From contig JALOAQ010000037.1 in assembly GCA_023228725.1 (NCBI GenBank), positions 1-24,718 on the forward strand: a DNA stretch of 24,718 nt, read 5' to 3'. This stretch comes from Bacteroidales bacterium (GTDB lineage Bacteria; Bacteroidota; Bacteroidia; Bacteroidales; ML635J-15). Within the stretch, counting starts at the first letter, position 1, and each line of letters opens with the position of its first letter. This document shows, in pieces, positions 7,139-16,359 of the stretch. Position numbers and translations under genes: made by a program. The notes beneath the pieces are model-generated. The model made no database searches. It saw only the letters and a program-made list of their open reading frames with translations, and was not told where the DNA came from.

Positions 7139-9085
7139 TTATTGTTGAACAATTTCAACTTTTTTGCCAACAAATCTAATAATTAAAAACAAAACAGCAA
7201 TTAAAACTGGATAAACTATCCAAAGACTTAGTCCATAAGCGACTGGAAGCGTTCCTAACACTAAACCAATTAAAGCCACAGTTAAAGCATAAGGCAATTG
7301 GGTTCTCACATGTTGGATATGATTACAAGAAGATGCCAAAGAGCTTAAAATTGTTGTATCAGAAATTGGTGAACAATGATCTCCAAAAACAGAACCTGCA
7401 ATAACAGTTGAAACCACATGAGAAAAAATCACTAAAGAAGTATTATAATCTAAACCATTTTGCTGACATAATAACCAAGTAGCGGGCAAAACTAAAGGAT
7501 ACATTATAGCCATTGTACCCCAAGAAGACCCGGTGCTAAACGACATTAGGGCAGAAACAACAAAACTCAAGAACGGCAAAAAATAAGGACTAATATTTGC
7601 GGAGCTTATAGCTAAAGTAATAAAATCGGCAGTATGTAAATCTGCGATTAAAGCAGCAAGTGACCAAGCTAAAATTAAGATTACAATTGCCGACAACATT
7701 GATTTGAATCCATTTAACATAGTTTGCATTGTCTCTTGTAAATCAAGTTTTTTCTTATTTAAACTCAAAATAACGGCAGAAATCAAACCGCCTAAGGAGC
7801 CCCAAATCAATGCTTGATAAGAATTTGAGCCTCCTATTGTTTCAGAAACTTTTGTTAAGAAGCCTATAGATTTATTTTGCCAAATTTCAGAATTCCAACC
7901 TGTATATAAAAGACCTGCAATAGTTCCAAAAACAATTATTGCTATTGGTATAACGGCGTTGTAAAATTTTGGTTCAATATGTTTGGCAACCTCCATTTCT
8001 TGCAAGTCGCTTTGAATTTTTTGCTCCATATCCGCAGCCCTAACCCCTTTTTCTCTTGCACGTTTTTCAGCCTTTAGCATTGCTCCATAATCTCTACCCG
8101 TATAAATTAAAATTAACATGAAAATTAAAGTTAAAATCGGATAAAACGAAAATTTAAGGCTTGAAAAGAAAATATTATAAGCACTAATATCAATTCCTAA
8201 TTGACTAATAGAATTTTGAATATATGACAGCTCTGCTCCTATCCAAGTAGTAACAAACGCAATAGAGGCAACTGGTGCAGCTGTGCTATCCACAATATAA
8301 GCCAATTTTTCTCTCGAAATTTTAAGCTTATCTGTTACGGGACGCATTGTATTTCCTACTACTAAAGTATTTGCATAATCATCAAAAAATATAACTAAAC
8401 CTAATATCCAAGTAACCAATTGCCCAGAACGTGGATTATTAGCTCTTAGAGATAAAAAATTAATAACTGCTTTCATGCCTCCATTTTTGGTGATTATTTG
8501 CACTGTTGCACCAATTAGCATAGAAAAAACAATAATTGATAGATGATCATTATTTAATAGAGCCCGCAAAACATAAGTATCTGGAATTGAAAAAATTGCT
8601 TTAAAAATTGCTAAAATTATATTTGTCCCGGAATAAAACCAAATTATAAATGTACCACTAAACAAACCTATAAATAAGGCAGAAAAAACTTCTTTAAAAA
8701 TTAAAGCAAAAAATATAGCAATTAAAGGAGGAATTATTGATAACCAAAGAGGAATAGGATTTACTGTTTTGCTTGCTTCTATATCTTCACAAACAATATG
8801 CAAATCGGTTTTTTCATTAAAAACATAATTAAACTCTGCGATACCGTCAACAAAAGCTAAATTTAGTTTTTTATTATTTAATTTTATTTCACGCAAACAG
8901 TTGATGTCTGCAATATTTCCAAGGCTATCTTTAGCAAATAAGATAATTTTTGAATTTATTCCTTCAACAATTGCTAAATCGGTTTTAATTTCAACTGATT
9001 TTACTATTGAAGTTTCGGAGAATAAATTTGTAACACTAAATATAAATAATGTTAAAAAAACTAATATGCTATTAGACCTAAACAT
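7139..9085 (-). CDS. NhaC-family Na+/H+ antiporter with signal peptide and N-terminal extracytoplasmic domain
   Basis: 648 residues. Residues 1-24 look like a signal peptide, and about 25-110 form a beta-rich soluble segment before the first transport helix (IPLWLSIIPPLIAIFFALI, from about 111). The remainder is a multi-span NhaC-type antiporter (PF03553) with hallmark FFDDYANTLVVGNTMRPVTD (two acidic residues in a membrane helix), TTWIGAELSYI and GDHCSPISDTTILSS. It probably exchanges Na+ for H+ across the inner membrane; related proteins can move organic acids or amino acids. Start: the in-frame TTG at 9088 is rejected for the ATG at 9085, whose A is shared with the lysS TGA stop (TGATG), suggesting translational coupling. 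The soluble N-terminal domain is not part of the core NhaC fold. Confidence 0.87.
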   Translation of the reverse strand: MFRSNSILVFLTLFIFSVTNLFSETSIVKSVEIKTDLAIVEGINSKIILFAKDSLGNIADINCLREIKLNNKKLNLAFVDGIAEFNYVFNEKTDLHIVCEDIEASKTVNPIPLWLSIIPPLIAIFFALIFKEVFSALFIGLFSGTFIIWFYSGTNIILAIFKAIFSIPDTYVLRALLNNDHLSIIVFSMLIGATVQIITKNGGMKAVINFLSLRANNPRSGQLVTWILGLVIFFDDYANTLVVGNTMRPVTDKLKISREKLAYIVDSTAAPVASIAFVTTWIGAELSYIQNSISQLGIDISAYNIFFSSLKFSFYPILTLIFMLILIYTGRDYGAMLKAEKRAREKGVRAADMEQKIQSDLQEMEVAKHIEPKFYNAVIPIAIIVFGTIAGLLYTGWNSEIWQNKSIGFLTKVSETIGGSNSYQALIWGSLGGLISAVILSLNKKKLDLQETMQTMLNGFKSMLSAIVILILAWSLAALIADLHTADFITLAISSANISPYFLPFLSFVVSALMSFSTGSSWGTMAIMYPLVLPATWLLCQQNGLDYNTSLVIFSHVVSTVIAGSVFGDHCSPISDTTILSSLASSCNHIQHVRTQLPYALTVALIGLVLGTLPVAYGLSLWIVYPVLIAVLFLIIRFVGKKVEIVQQ

Positions 9086-10815
9086 CAAATATTAGTCCAT
9101 TGCTTAACCTGCTCTGGTGTAGGATTTTGCAAACCAAGTTTATGTTTTTTATTCCATCCGCATAATATTTGGTGCAACTTTCCAGGATTCGCCTCTTTTA
9201 ATTGAGCCAAAGATGTAAAACCGGATTTAAACAATATTTTTGCCCATTCTTCAGGAATGCCATTTTCAACAAAAATTGATTCATTAAAAATTTCCGCTTT
9301 TTTCTCCGGTCTCATTTGTGGAAAAAACAAAACATCTTGAATTGAAGGGCTATCAGTCATAAACATAGTCAGCCTATCAATTCCAATTCCCATTCCAGCT
9401 GTTGGCGGCATTCCATATTCTAAAGAACGTATAAAATCTCTATCTATAAACATTGCTTCATCATCACCTTTTTCACTTAAACGAAGTTGATCTTCAAACC
9501 TTTCTTTTTGATCGATAGGGTCATTTAATTCGGAATAAGAATTTGCTAATTCTTTACCGTTAACTATAAGTTCAAATCTTTCTGTTAAGCCTGGAATTGA
9601 ACGATGTTTTTTAGTTAAAGGCGACATTTCTATTGGATAATCAATAATAAAAGTAGGTTGAATAAAATTATCTTCACATTTTTCACCAAAAATAGCATCA
9701 ACTAATTTTCCTTTACCCATAGTTTCATCAACTTCTATATTTAATTCCTTACAAATTTGTCTTAAATCTTTTTCAGATTTTCCTGAAATATCATAACCTG
9801 TATATTCTTTAATTGCCGCATACATACTTATTCGTTTAAAAGGCGTTTTAAAGTCAATTTCTTTATCGCCTAATTTGACTTTAGTTGTTCCGTGCAAAGC
9901 TATGGCCACCTTTTCTACCATTTTTTCTGTAAACTCCATCATCCACAAATAGTCTTTATAGGCTACATAAATTTCTAAAACGGTAAACTCTGGATTATGA
10001 GTTCTATCCATTCCTTCGTTACGAAAATCTTTCGCGAACTCATAAACCCCTTCAAAACCACCAACTATTAATTTTTTAAGATAAAGTTCGTTTGCAATTC
10101 TTAAATAAAGCGGAATATTCAGAGCATTATGGTGAGTAATAAAAGGTCGTGCTGCAGCTCCACCTGGAATTGGCTGTAATATTGGTGTTTCAACTTCTAA
10201 ATAGCCTTTTTCGTTAAAAAATTCACGCATAGTATTTATTATTTTTGTTCGTTTAATAAATACATCTTTCACATGAGGGTTTATAATTAAATCAACATAA
10301 CGCTGACGATAACGCATTTCTAAGTCTGTAACAGCATCATAAACATGTCCGTCTTTTTCTTTTACAATTGGAAGCGGGTGTAAAGCTTTACTTAAAACTG
10401 TAAATTCTGTTACATGAACAGAAATTTCACCCATTTTAGTACGAAAAACAAAGCCTTTAACACCAATAATATCGCCAATATCAAGCAAACGTTTAAAAAC
10501 AACATTATACATTGTTTTATCTTCATCCGGACAAATATCATCTCTTTTAAAATATAATTGAATTCTGCCTTTACTATCTTGCAGTTCAACAAAAGAAGCA
10601 TTTCCCATAATTCTACGCGACATAATCCGCCCAGCAAGAGAAACAGATTTTAAATTTTTCGGCATATTTTCATCAGAAAACTTAGATAAAATATCTGTAG
10701 TATAAATATTTACATGATATCCTTCCGCCGGATATGGGTCAATTCCTAAATTACGTAACTCTTTTAAAGATTCTCTTCTTTGAATTTCCAATTCACTTAA
10801 ACCAATATAATCCAT
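9085..10815 (-). CDS. lysS: Lysyl-tRNA synthetase, class II
   Basis: 576 residues. It charges tRNA-Lys with lysine in the cytosol. An OB-fold anticodon-binding domain spans about residues 57-140. The class II catalytic core follows, with motif 2 FRNEGMDRTHNPEFTVLEIY (264-283) and motif 3 GMGIGIDRLTMFMTDSPSIQ (474-493). LFFPQMRPEK near 497-506 is where many bacterial LysRS end; here about 70 more residues follow (IPEEWAKILFKSGFTSLAQL near 520-539), resembling a small helical domain, as in other Bacteroidota LysRS. The ATG at 10815 is preceded by a good -7 box. It is the first gene of an operon with nhaC. Confidence 0.95.
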   Translation of the reverse strand: MDYIGLSELEIQRRESLKELRNLGIDPYPAEGYHVNIYTTDILSKFSDENMPKNLKSVSLAGRIMSRRIMGNASFVELQDSKGRIQLYFKRDDICPDEDKTMYNVVFKRLLDIGDIIGVKGFVFRTKMGEISVHVTEFTVLSKALHPLPIVKEKDGHVYDAVTDLEMRYRQRYVDLIINPHVKDVFIKRTKIINTMREFFNEKGYLEVETPILQPIPGGAAARPFITHHNALNIPLYLRIANELYLKKLIVGGFEGVYEFAKDFRNEGMDRTHNPEFTVLEIYVAYKDYLWMMEFTEKMVEKVAIALHGTTKVKLGDKEIDFKTPFKRISMYAAIKEYTGYDISGKSEKDLRQICKELNIEVDETMGKGKLVDAIFGEKCEDNFIQPTFIIDYPIEMSPLTKKHRSIPGLTERFELIVNGKELANSYSELNDPIDQKERFEDQLRLSEKGDDEAMFIDRDFIRSLEYGMPPTAGMGIGIDRLTMFMTDSPSIQDVLFFPQMRPEKKAEIFNESIFVENGIPEEWAKILFKSGFTSLAQLKEANPGKLHQILCGWNKKHKLGLQNPTPEQVKQWTNI

Positions 10816-10836
10816 ATAATTTTAAAAATTTTATTG

Positions 10837-10844
10837 CAAAAATA
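10837..10844 (-). promoter_or_regulatory. lysS -7 box TATTTTTG
   Basis: An exact TAnnTTTG match, followed by CA, lying 21 bases before the lysS ATG. The valS gene has the same TATTTTTGCA box at almost the same distance. No clear -33 TTG is seen. Confidence 0.5.
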
Positions 10845-11032
10845 CATTAAATTTTTGATAAGCCATAAACTAATAAGAAATTCTAAGCTTTGTTTAAGTA
10901 AAACCAATTTTAATTAAGAAAAATTAATATATTTTCATTGCGTAATAGTTTAAAACATAGAGCAAAGCAGTACTTAAAAAATAAAGTTAATTAAAAAGTC
11001 ATATTATCTTATAAAATGACATAAATTAATGT

Positions 11033-11040
11033 TATTATTG
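11033..11040 (+). promoter_or_regulatory. Possible recJ -7 box TATTATTG
   Basis: One mismatch to TAnnTTTG, 22 bases before the recJ ATG, a spacing like that of the better boxes here. No -33 element is visible. Confidence 0.3.
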
Positions 11041-11062
11041 TACTCAATAAAATCAAAATAAA

Positions 11063-12778
11063 ATGAAACACCGTTGGCTATTAAAACCTACAGGAAACAC
11101 AGAAACAATTGAAACACTATCTCGCGAGCTCAACGTTGAAACTCAAATAGCTCAACTTCTAGTGCAAAGAGGCATTAACACTTTTGAAGAAGCAAGGGTA
11201 TTTTTTAGACCTGAATTAAGCGATCTCCACGACCCTTTCTTAATGAAAGACATGGATAAAGCTGTTGAAAGATTATTAACTGCAATAAGTAATAATGAAA
11301 AAATTCTTATTTACGGCGATTATGATGTTGATGGTACCACAGCTGTTGCAATAATTTACAATTTTCTAATTAGGAAATATTCAAATATTGAGTATTATAT
11401 TCCTGACAGATATCAAGAAGGATATGGAATTTCTTTTAAAGGAATAGATTATGCAGAAGAAATAAACTGTAAATTAGTAATTGCTGTAGATTGTGGTATT
11501 AAAGCAGTTGAAAAAACAAATTACGCAAACGAAAAAAACATAGATTTAATAATTTGCGACCATCATACTCCCGGACCGGAGCTACCAAAGGCTTGTGCAG
11601 TATTAGACCCAAAACAAGGAGATTGTAATTATCCATACAAAGAACTTTCGGGTTGCGGAGTAGCTTTTAAATTAATGCAGGCATATTGCCAAAAAACAAA
11701 TGATAATTTTGCAGAACTTGCTAAACTTTTAGATTTAGTTGTGGTAAGTATTGGCTCAGACATTGTTCCGGTTACAGGCGAAAACAGAATACTTTCATAT
11801 TTTGGTTTGTTGCAACTAAATTCAGACCCACAGCCGGGATTGAAAAGCATTATAAATATATCAGGATTAGAAAATAAGGAAATTCAAATTAACGACATAG
11901 TTTTTAAAATAGGACCTAGAATAAATGCCGCCGGCAGAATGGAGTCAGGAAAAACTGCTGTAGAATTACTAACTTCAACAAATGATGAATATGCAAATAA
12001 AATTGCTATTGAAATTGATTGTATTAATACTAATAGAAAAGAATTAGACTCCGGAATTACAGAACATGCTTTAAGTATGATTAGCGAATCTGAAATTTCA
12101 AAAAATGCATTTTCAACTGTTGTTTACCACGAAGAATGGCACAAGGGAGTTATTGGAATTGTAGCATCGCGATTAACAGAAACTTATTACCGCCCAACAG
12201 TAGTATTTACAAAATCCAATGGTATAATAACAGGTTCGGCTCGCTCTGTGCCAGGATATAATTTATACCAAGCAATAGAGTCATGTAGCGATTTATTAGA
12301 AAATTTTGGTGGACACAGATATGCCGCAGGATTAAGCCTAAAACCCGAAAATCTTAATTCTTTTATAGAAAGATTCGAAAAATATGTGAAAGAAACCATC
12401 ACAGAAGAACAAAGAACTCCAGTTATTAACGCTGATTTAGAAATAAAAATAAAAGATATTACTCCAAAATTTTATAGAATACTTAAACAATTTGCTCCTT
12501 TTGGACCGGAAAATATGACGCCTACTTTTATTACAAGAAAAGTTTTTGATAATGGAAGCGCTAAAGTTGTTGGTAAAGAAAATGAGCATTTAAAACTAAA
12601 AGTAGTCCAAAAACTTGGAGATAACAGATGTATAGAAGCTATAGGTTTTAATTTTGCCCATTACTATGAACATATAAAAGAATTTAAAGAATTTGATGTT
12701 TGTTATCAAATTTTTGAAAATAATTTTATGAACCAAAAGTTTATCCAAATTTTAATTAAAGATATTTTAACAGAATAA
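11063..12778 (+). CDS. recJ: Single-stranded-DNA-specific exonuclease RecJ
   Basis: 571 residues, normal RecJ length. RecJ degrades single-stranded DNA 5' to 3' in recombination and mismatch or base-excision repair. DHH-family metal-binding motifs in order: GDYDVDGTTA (residues 85-94), VDCG (142-145), the namesake DHH in CDHHTPG (165-171), and an aspartate in SIGSDIVP (229-236). The C-terminal DHHA1 part has GGHRYAAGLSL near 413, and an OB-like domain follows. All metal ligands appear present. It is a single gene in its own unit, divergent from lysS; 220 bases separate it from the following universal stress gene. Confidence 0.95.
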   Translation: MKHRWLLKPTGNTETIETLSRELNVETQIAQLLVQRGINTFEEARVFFRPELSDLHDPFLMKDMDKAVERLLTAISNNEKILIYGDYDVDGTTAVAIIYNFLIRKYSNIEYYIPDRYQEGYGISFKGIDYAEEINCKLVIAVDCGIKAVEKTNYANEKNIDLIICDHHTPGPELPKACAVLDPKQGDCNYPYKELSGCGVAFKLMQAYCQKTNDNFAELAKLLDLVVVSIGSDIVPVTGENRILSYFGLLQLNSDPQPGLKSIINISGLENKEIQINDIVFKIGPRINAAGRMESGKTAVELLTSTNDEYANKIAIEIDCINTNRKELDSGITEHALSMISESEISKNAFSTVVYHEEWHKGVIGIVASRLTETYYRPTVVFTKSNGIITGSARSVPGYNLYQAIESCSDLLENFGGHRYAAGLSLKPENLNSFIERFEKYVKETITEEQRTPVINADLEIKIKDITPKFYRILKQFAPFGPENMTPTFITRKVFDNGSAKVVGKENEHLKLKVVQKLGDNRCIEAIGFNFAHYYEHIKEFKEFDVCYQIFENNFMNQKFIQILIKDILTE

Positions 12779-12938
12779 AAACTTAAAAACAAGCTATTAT
12801 ATGCAGTTTAAACAATACTTAATGCAAGATATTAACAAATGTGTTTTAATATTTATTTAAAAATAATAGTATCTTTATGCTTTAAAAACATTTACTTTGT
12901 CAATAAGAATAAAATAATTATGGATTTAAGCAACCATA

Positions 12939-12970
12939 TTGTATATAATTACGTATTAATAAATAGTTTG
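12939..12970 (+). promoter_or_regulatory. Possible promoter of the universal stress gene
   Basis: TTG (12939-12941) and TAGTTTG (12964-12970) are 22 bases apart, and the second box ends 28 bases before the ATG at 12999. The box has one base fewer than TAnnTTTG, so the call is weak. The rest of the 220-base gap (12779-12998) holds only AT-rich sequence. Confidence 0.35.
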
Positions 12971-12998
12971 AATTAATAAAAATTAAAACATTATACCT

Positions 12999-13796
12999 AT
13001 GAAAAAAAGTATTCTTGTTCCTTACGATTTTACAGAAGTTGGCGACTACGCATTAGAACATGCCTATATGGTTGGAAAAGCTTCACGTGCTCCTATCAAT
13101 ATTATTCACATTGTTAAGAAAGAATCGCAAATAGACGAAGCAAAAGCTAAACTTGAAAAAATTGCTAATGACTTTTCACAAACTAAAGATATTGAAGTAA
13201 TTGTAGAAGTTAGAAAAGGTAATCTTTTTAAAGAAATTTACAAATACGGATTAGAAATTGACGCTTATATTGCTGTTATGGGAACTCATGGGATAAAAAA
13301 CATAAAAAAAGCAATGAAAGTTGTGAAAAAATTTGTTAAAATTCCATTTATTTTAGTGCAAAGTCCGGTTATTTTTGGTGAATATGACAGAATACTTATT
13401 CCAATAGACCAAGACAATACTTCGAGAATAAAAATACAATGGGTAAGATACATAAACACTTTATTTAAATCAAAAGTTTATATGATTTCTTACAAAGTTA
13501 ATGATGAATATGCTAAAAAAAGTATAAGTGGTAATATTAGATTTGCAGAAATGCTATTTGATAAAGAGCTTATTGATTACGATATTGAAATTTTTGAAAG
13601 CTCTAAAAACTTTGCAGATACTATTTATACTTACGCAAATAAAGTTGAAAGCGATTTGATTTTGCTTATGACAGATAAATATCGTTCTTATGTAAAACAA
13701 ATTAAAAAAGCTGAAAACTTAGAACTTTACAAAAAAATACCAATTATGTGCGTTAATAAACGCTTGGATATTTTTAAAGTTGGAGGTTTTAATTAA
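12999..13796 (+). CDS. Tandem universal stress protein (UspA family), degenerate ATP site
   Basis: 265 residues with two UspA-like units, about 1-128 and 129-255. Unit 1 has the family start KSILVPYDFTEVGDYALEHA and a strand-turn AVMGTHGIKN. The ATP-binding pattern G-x2-G-x9-G-S/T is only half kept: GTHG is present, but the second G-S/T is replaced within KNIKKAMKVVKKFVK. Unit 2 (YDRILIPIDQDNTSRIKI onward) keeps the aspartate but has LLMTDKYRSYVKQIKK where the glycines should be. It is therefore probably a non-ATP-binding or altered Usp; its cytosolic stress role is inferred from family. Its last four bases (TTAA) overlap the end of the convergent gene on the other strand. Confidence 0.85.
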   Translation: MKKSILVPYDFTEVGDYALEHAYMVGKASRAPINIIHIVKKESQIDEAKAKLEKIANDFSQTKDIEVIVEVRKGNLFKEIYKYGLEIDAYIAVMGTHGIKNIKKAMKVVKKFVKIPFILVQSPVIFGEYDRILIPIDQDNTSRIKIQWVRYINTLFKSKVYMISYKVNDEYAKKSISGNIRFAEMLFDKELIDYDIEIFESSKNFADTIYTYANKVESDLILLMTDKYRSYVKQIKKAENLELYKKIPIMCVNKRLDIFKVGGFN

Positions 13797-14281
13797 TCGT
13801 TTATTTCGCCTATAGAAATAGATTTTAATTTTAACTTTCTCTCAAGAATACGTTTTTCAAGTTTGGAAACTGCAATTTGAAAATCTTTTAAAAAATTTTC
13901 ATGATACAAATACATAATCCCATTTTTTATCGAAAGATGGGGTTTTTCTTTATTATCTTTTCCAAAATTTAATGAAAGTTTTGCACTTGGAATAAAAAAA
14001 TGTGTCATACAAGCTCTTAATTGATAATAAAGAAAATTTTTATTATTTGCTAGATAATATTCTTTTGGAAACAAAAGATTTATAGCTAAAGAAAAGCGTT
14101 TTAAAGATTGTCGTTTTGCTCTTAAAGGCTTATCGTCCAAATAGGCTCCTAATATTTCTATGGCTTGGGCAACAGTCATAAAACCAAATAAAATTTGATT
14201 ATTTTCAAAAGCAGTTTCAACATTTTTTAAAACCGTGTTTTTAAGAAAATAAATATGATCTTCTGAACTAGAAATTAGCAT
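13793..14281 (-). CDS. Hypothetical cytosolic protein, last gene of the purE operon
   Basis: 162 residues that I do not recognise. No signal peptide or membrane segment. It appears helical and basic, with FGFMTVAQAIEILGAYLDDK near residue 33 and an aromatic-rich stretch KEYYLANNKNFLYYQLRACM near 73-92, and a Lys/Arg-rich C-terminal helix. Its ATG overlaps the TAA of the upstream HhH-barrel gene by one base (TAATG), so it is probably translated by coupling and belongs to that operon. Codon and base use look like the neighbours. Function unknown. Confidence 0.75.
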   Translation of the reverse strand: MLISSSEDHIYFLKNTVLKNVETAFENNQILFGFMTVAQAIEILGAYLDDKPLRAKRQSLKRFSLAINLLFPKEYYLANNKNFLYYQLRACMTHFFIPSAKLSLNFGKDNKEKPHLSIKNGIMYLYHENFLKDFQIAVSKLEKRILERKLKLKSISIGEIND

Positions 14282-16359
14282 TAAAATTTATATCTTAATT
14301 GTATTTTTACATCTGTTCTATTATTGCCTTCTATAGCGTCTAAACCTGAGCCAAGGTTCTGTTTATCAGCGTAATAAGTATTAGCAATTCTAAACCAAAA
14401 ATCAAAATGCCTATTCAAAGTATATTTCACTACAAAAACCAACCTCGAACCTTTACCATAATATGCCGGCACAGAAAATCCATAAAGCACATCAGGTTCA
14501 TAAGCATAAAGACGAGCATCATAAGTATCTGTTTCAAATACTGCAATACGGAAATTAAATTTTAAAGCAATATTTTCAGGTTTGTAATCAATATCTTGAT
14601 ACACTAAATAACCCCAGCTCGGAGTATTCATATAATATCTAGATAATTCTATTCTAGACTTGAATTTCCAAGCAGAATTAGGTGTATAATTAAGTTGTAT
14701 TCTATACCTTGAGCTAGAATAGTCAACAAGAGGTTTAATTCCTGTAATTATTTCCGGGTCGTTTTTTTGTTTAGTTTTATATTTTACTCTTAAATATAAT
14801 TCTAAATTTCTTTGTGGAAAATGAGCAACTTGTACTAAATATTCATTTCCCCAAGAAGGTGCACCAACTCCAAACCTTAACCATGGATATTTCCACGAAT
14901 CAAAATAAGCATCAATTTTCCACTTTTTTATTGGATAAAACTCAGCACCAACAAAAAAACCGCTTTCGTTATATGGTTTATTTCCTTCTGAAAATGGCTG
15001 AGCGTACAAAGCCTGATAATCTGCACGTAAATATCTGTGCAATACAGACATATTAAATTCGGGAACAAAATTTATAACAGCTCCATTAACACTTGCATAT
15101 CCTAAATTAGAACTCATAGATGTTTCTCCAAAAATATTAACTTTTGGAATAGTGATTAAATAATCAATACCAAAATTTGCATTTTGAGTTCCTACAAAAT
15201 CAAAATATCTATAAGCCTCGTTTCTTTCACCCAAAGGACTTGAAAAAGTATAATATACACCTGTTGCTCCAATCTTAAAGTTTTTTTCTTTCCAATTCAT
15301 ATTTGCACCTGCAATAAACTCTTGAATAGTTTTACGTTTTGCAATTTCGTTAGGTGTGCGATGATAACCGGTTTCTAAAAATGAAGAAATAACATGTTCT
15401 TCGCTTTCAAATTCAATGTTTTCAGTAGTATCAACACCGGCATCTAAACTTTTATAAGAAACAAATTCTGTAAAATTAAATTTCCCAAACTCTATACTTG
15501 CAGCCTGCCCACGCAAAAAAGCTGATTCGTTTACAGAGCTATATTTATTTATGCCTCTAGAATTTTTAATAATATTTGTTGAAGAAGAAGTTTTTCCAAA
15601 ACTCATCCCCGACCACATTGTTAAACCTTGCCCAAATTGTGCTATATAGTCGCCAAGAATAATTTTTTGAAACACCCCTATCCTATTTAACTGAAAATGA
15701 GCGGAATAGAAATCAAAACCATATTTTTGTGCTCCTTTAAAAAATTGTTCTCCATCATCTTTTTCGGCAGTAATTCCATAAAACATTTTATCTTTATATT
15801 GATAATTATGTCTATAATAAATTTTATCAGGACTTCCTAAATAACGAGATTTATTAGGGTTTACAGCCAAAACGCTATCAGGAATTTCTTTATAACCTGA
15901 TTTTTCTTGAATAAGTCTCTGATAACGAATAATGCCGGTATGCTTTCCATAAGTAAAAAGACGTTTTAAATCTTTTACTTCCGCAGTTTTTGTTTCTTGA
16001 ATATTGACAAAAGGTAAAATTCTTTTCAAAGTTAAATCATCAATTCCATCAACAAACTGCAATTCGTATAGGCTTACATATGCACCAAATTTTTGGCGGT
16101 ATTTTATCAAAGAAAAAATTTGAAATTCAGTTAAAAACATTAAATTTTTCAAATCACTTTCTTTTGCAGAGTTCAAATCAATAGGGTTATAATAGTATTC
16201 TTCTAAAGATTGGAATAAAGTTGTATAATCAAGCTCATAATCAGTATTAGATGCGATTTCCTCAATTATTTCATCCAAAGTTTCTATTGTTTCTTGTTGA
16301 GAATATGCAAGAAAAGATGATAAAACGAGTAAAAGTATGGTAAATATTTTAAAACGCAT
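14281..16359 (-). CDS. Outer-membrane beta-barrel protein with N-terminal helix-hairpin-helix domain
   Basis: 692 residues from the ATG at 16359. I reject the longer frame opening at 16464: it would overlap the upstream gene by about 115 bases, and the ATG at 16359 begins a proper signal peptide (MRFKIFTILLLVLSSFLAYS, then QQ). Residues about 58-120 form a ComEA-like helix-hairpin-helix repeat: IDLNSAKESDLKNL, then YRQKFGAYVSLYELQFVDGI and a final ILPFV. The remaining 550 or so residues alternate in beta-barrel fashion with many aromatic residues and end in LRYKF, a typical outer-membrane barrel C-terminus. Similar HhH-barrel proteins are widespread in Bacteroidota, but their role is not known to me. 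The start overlaps the PorV/PorQ-like gene by 11 bases. HhH units usually contact nucleic acid, so the periplasmic placement is odd. Confidence 0.85.
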   Translation of the reverse strand: MRFKIFTILLLVLSSFLAYSQQETIETLDEIIEEIASNTDYELDYTTLFQSLEEYYYNPIDLNSAKESDLKNLMFLTEFQIFSLIKYRQKFGAYVSLYELQFVDGIDDLTLKRILPFVNIQETKTAEVKDLKRLFTYGKHTGIIRYQRLIQEKSGYKEIPDSVLAVNPNKSRYLGSPDKIYYRHNYQYKDKMFYGITAEKDDGEQFFKGAQKYGFDFYSAHFQLNRIGVFQKIILGDYIAQFGQGLTMWSGMSFGKTSSSTNIIKNSRGINKYSSVNESAFLRGQAASIEFGKFNFTEFVSYKSLDAGVDTTENIEFESEEHVISSFLETGYHRTPNEIAKRKTIQEFIAGANMNWKEKNFKIGATGVYYTFSSPLGERNEAYRYFDFVGTQNANFGIDYLITIPKVNIFGETSMSSNLGYASVNGAVINFVPEFNMSVLHRYLRADYQALYAQPFSEGNKPYNESGFFVGAEFYPIKKWKIDAYFDSWKYPWLRFGVGAPSWGNEYLVQVAHFPQRNLELYLRVKYKTKQKNDPEIITGIKPLVDYSSSRYRIQLNYTPNSAWKFKSRIELSRYYMNTPSWGYLVYQDIDYKPENIALKFNFRIAVFETDTYDARLYAYEPDVLYGFSVPAYYGKGSRLVFVVKYTLNRHFDFWFRIANTYYADKQNLGSGLDAIEGNNRTDVKIQLRYKF

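Noticed and set aside
12920..12976. 18-codon ORF before the universal stress gene as a leader peptide
   Set aside because: No run of regulatory codons, no attenuator hairpin after it, and short ORFs of this size are common by chance in AT-rich DNA.
14814..15056. 80-codon plus-strand ORF inside the HhH-barrel gene
   Set aside because: It is antisense to a well-supported gene, with no family features and no promoter.
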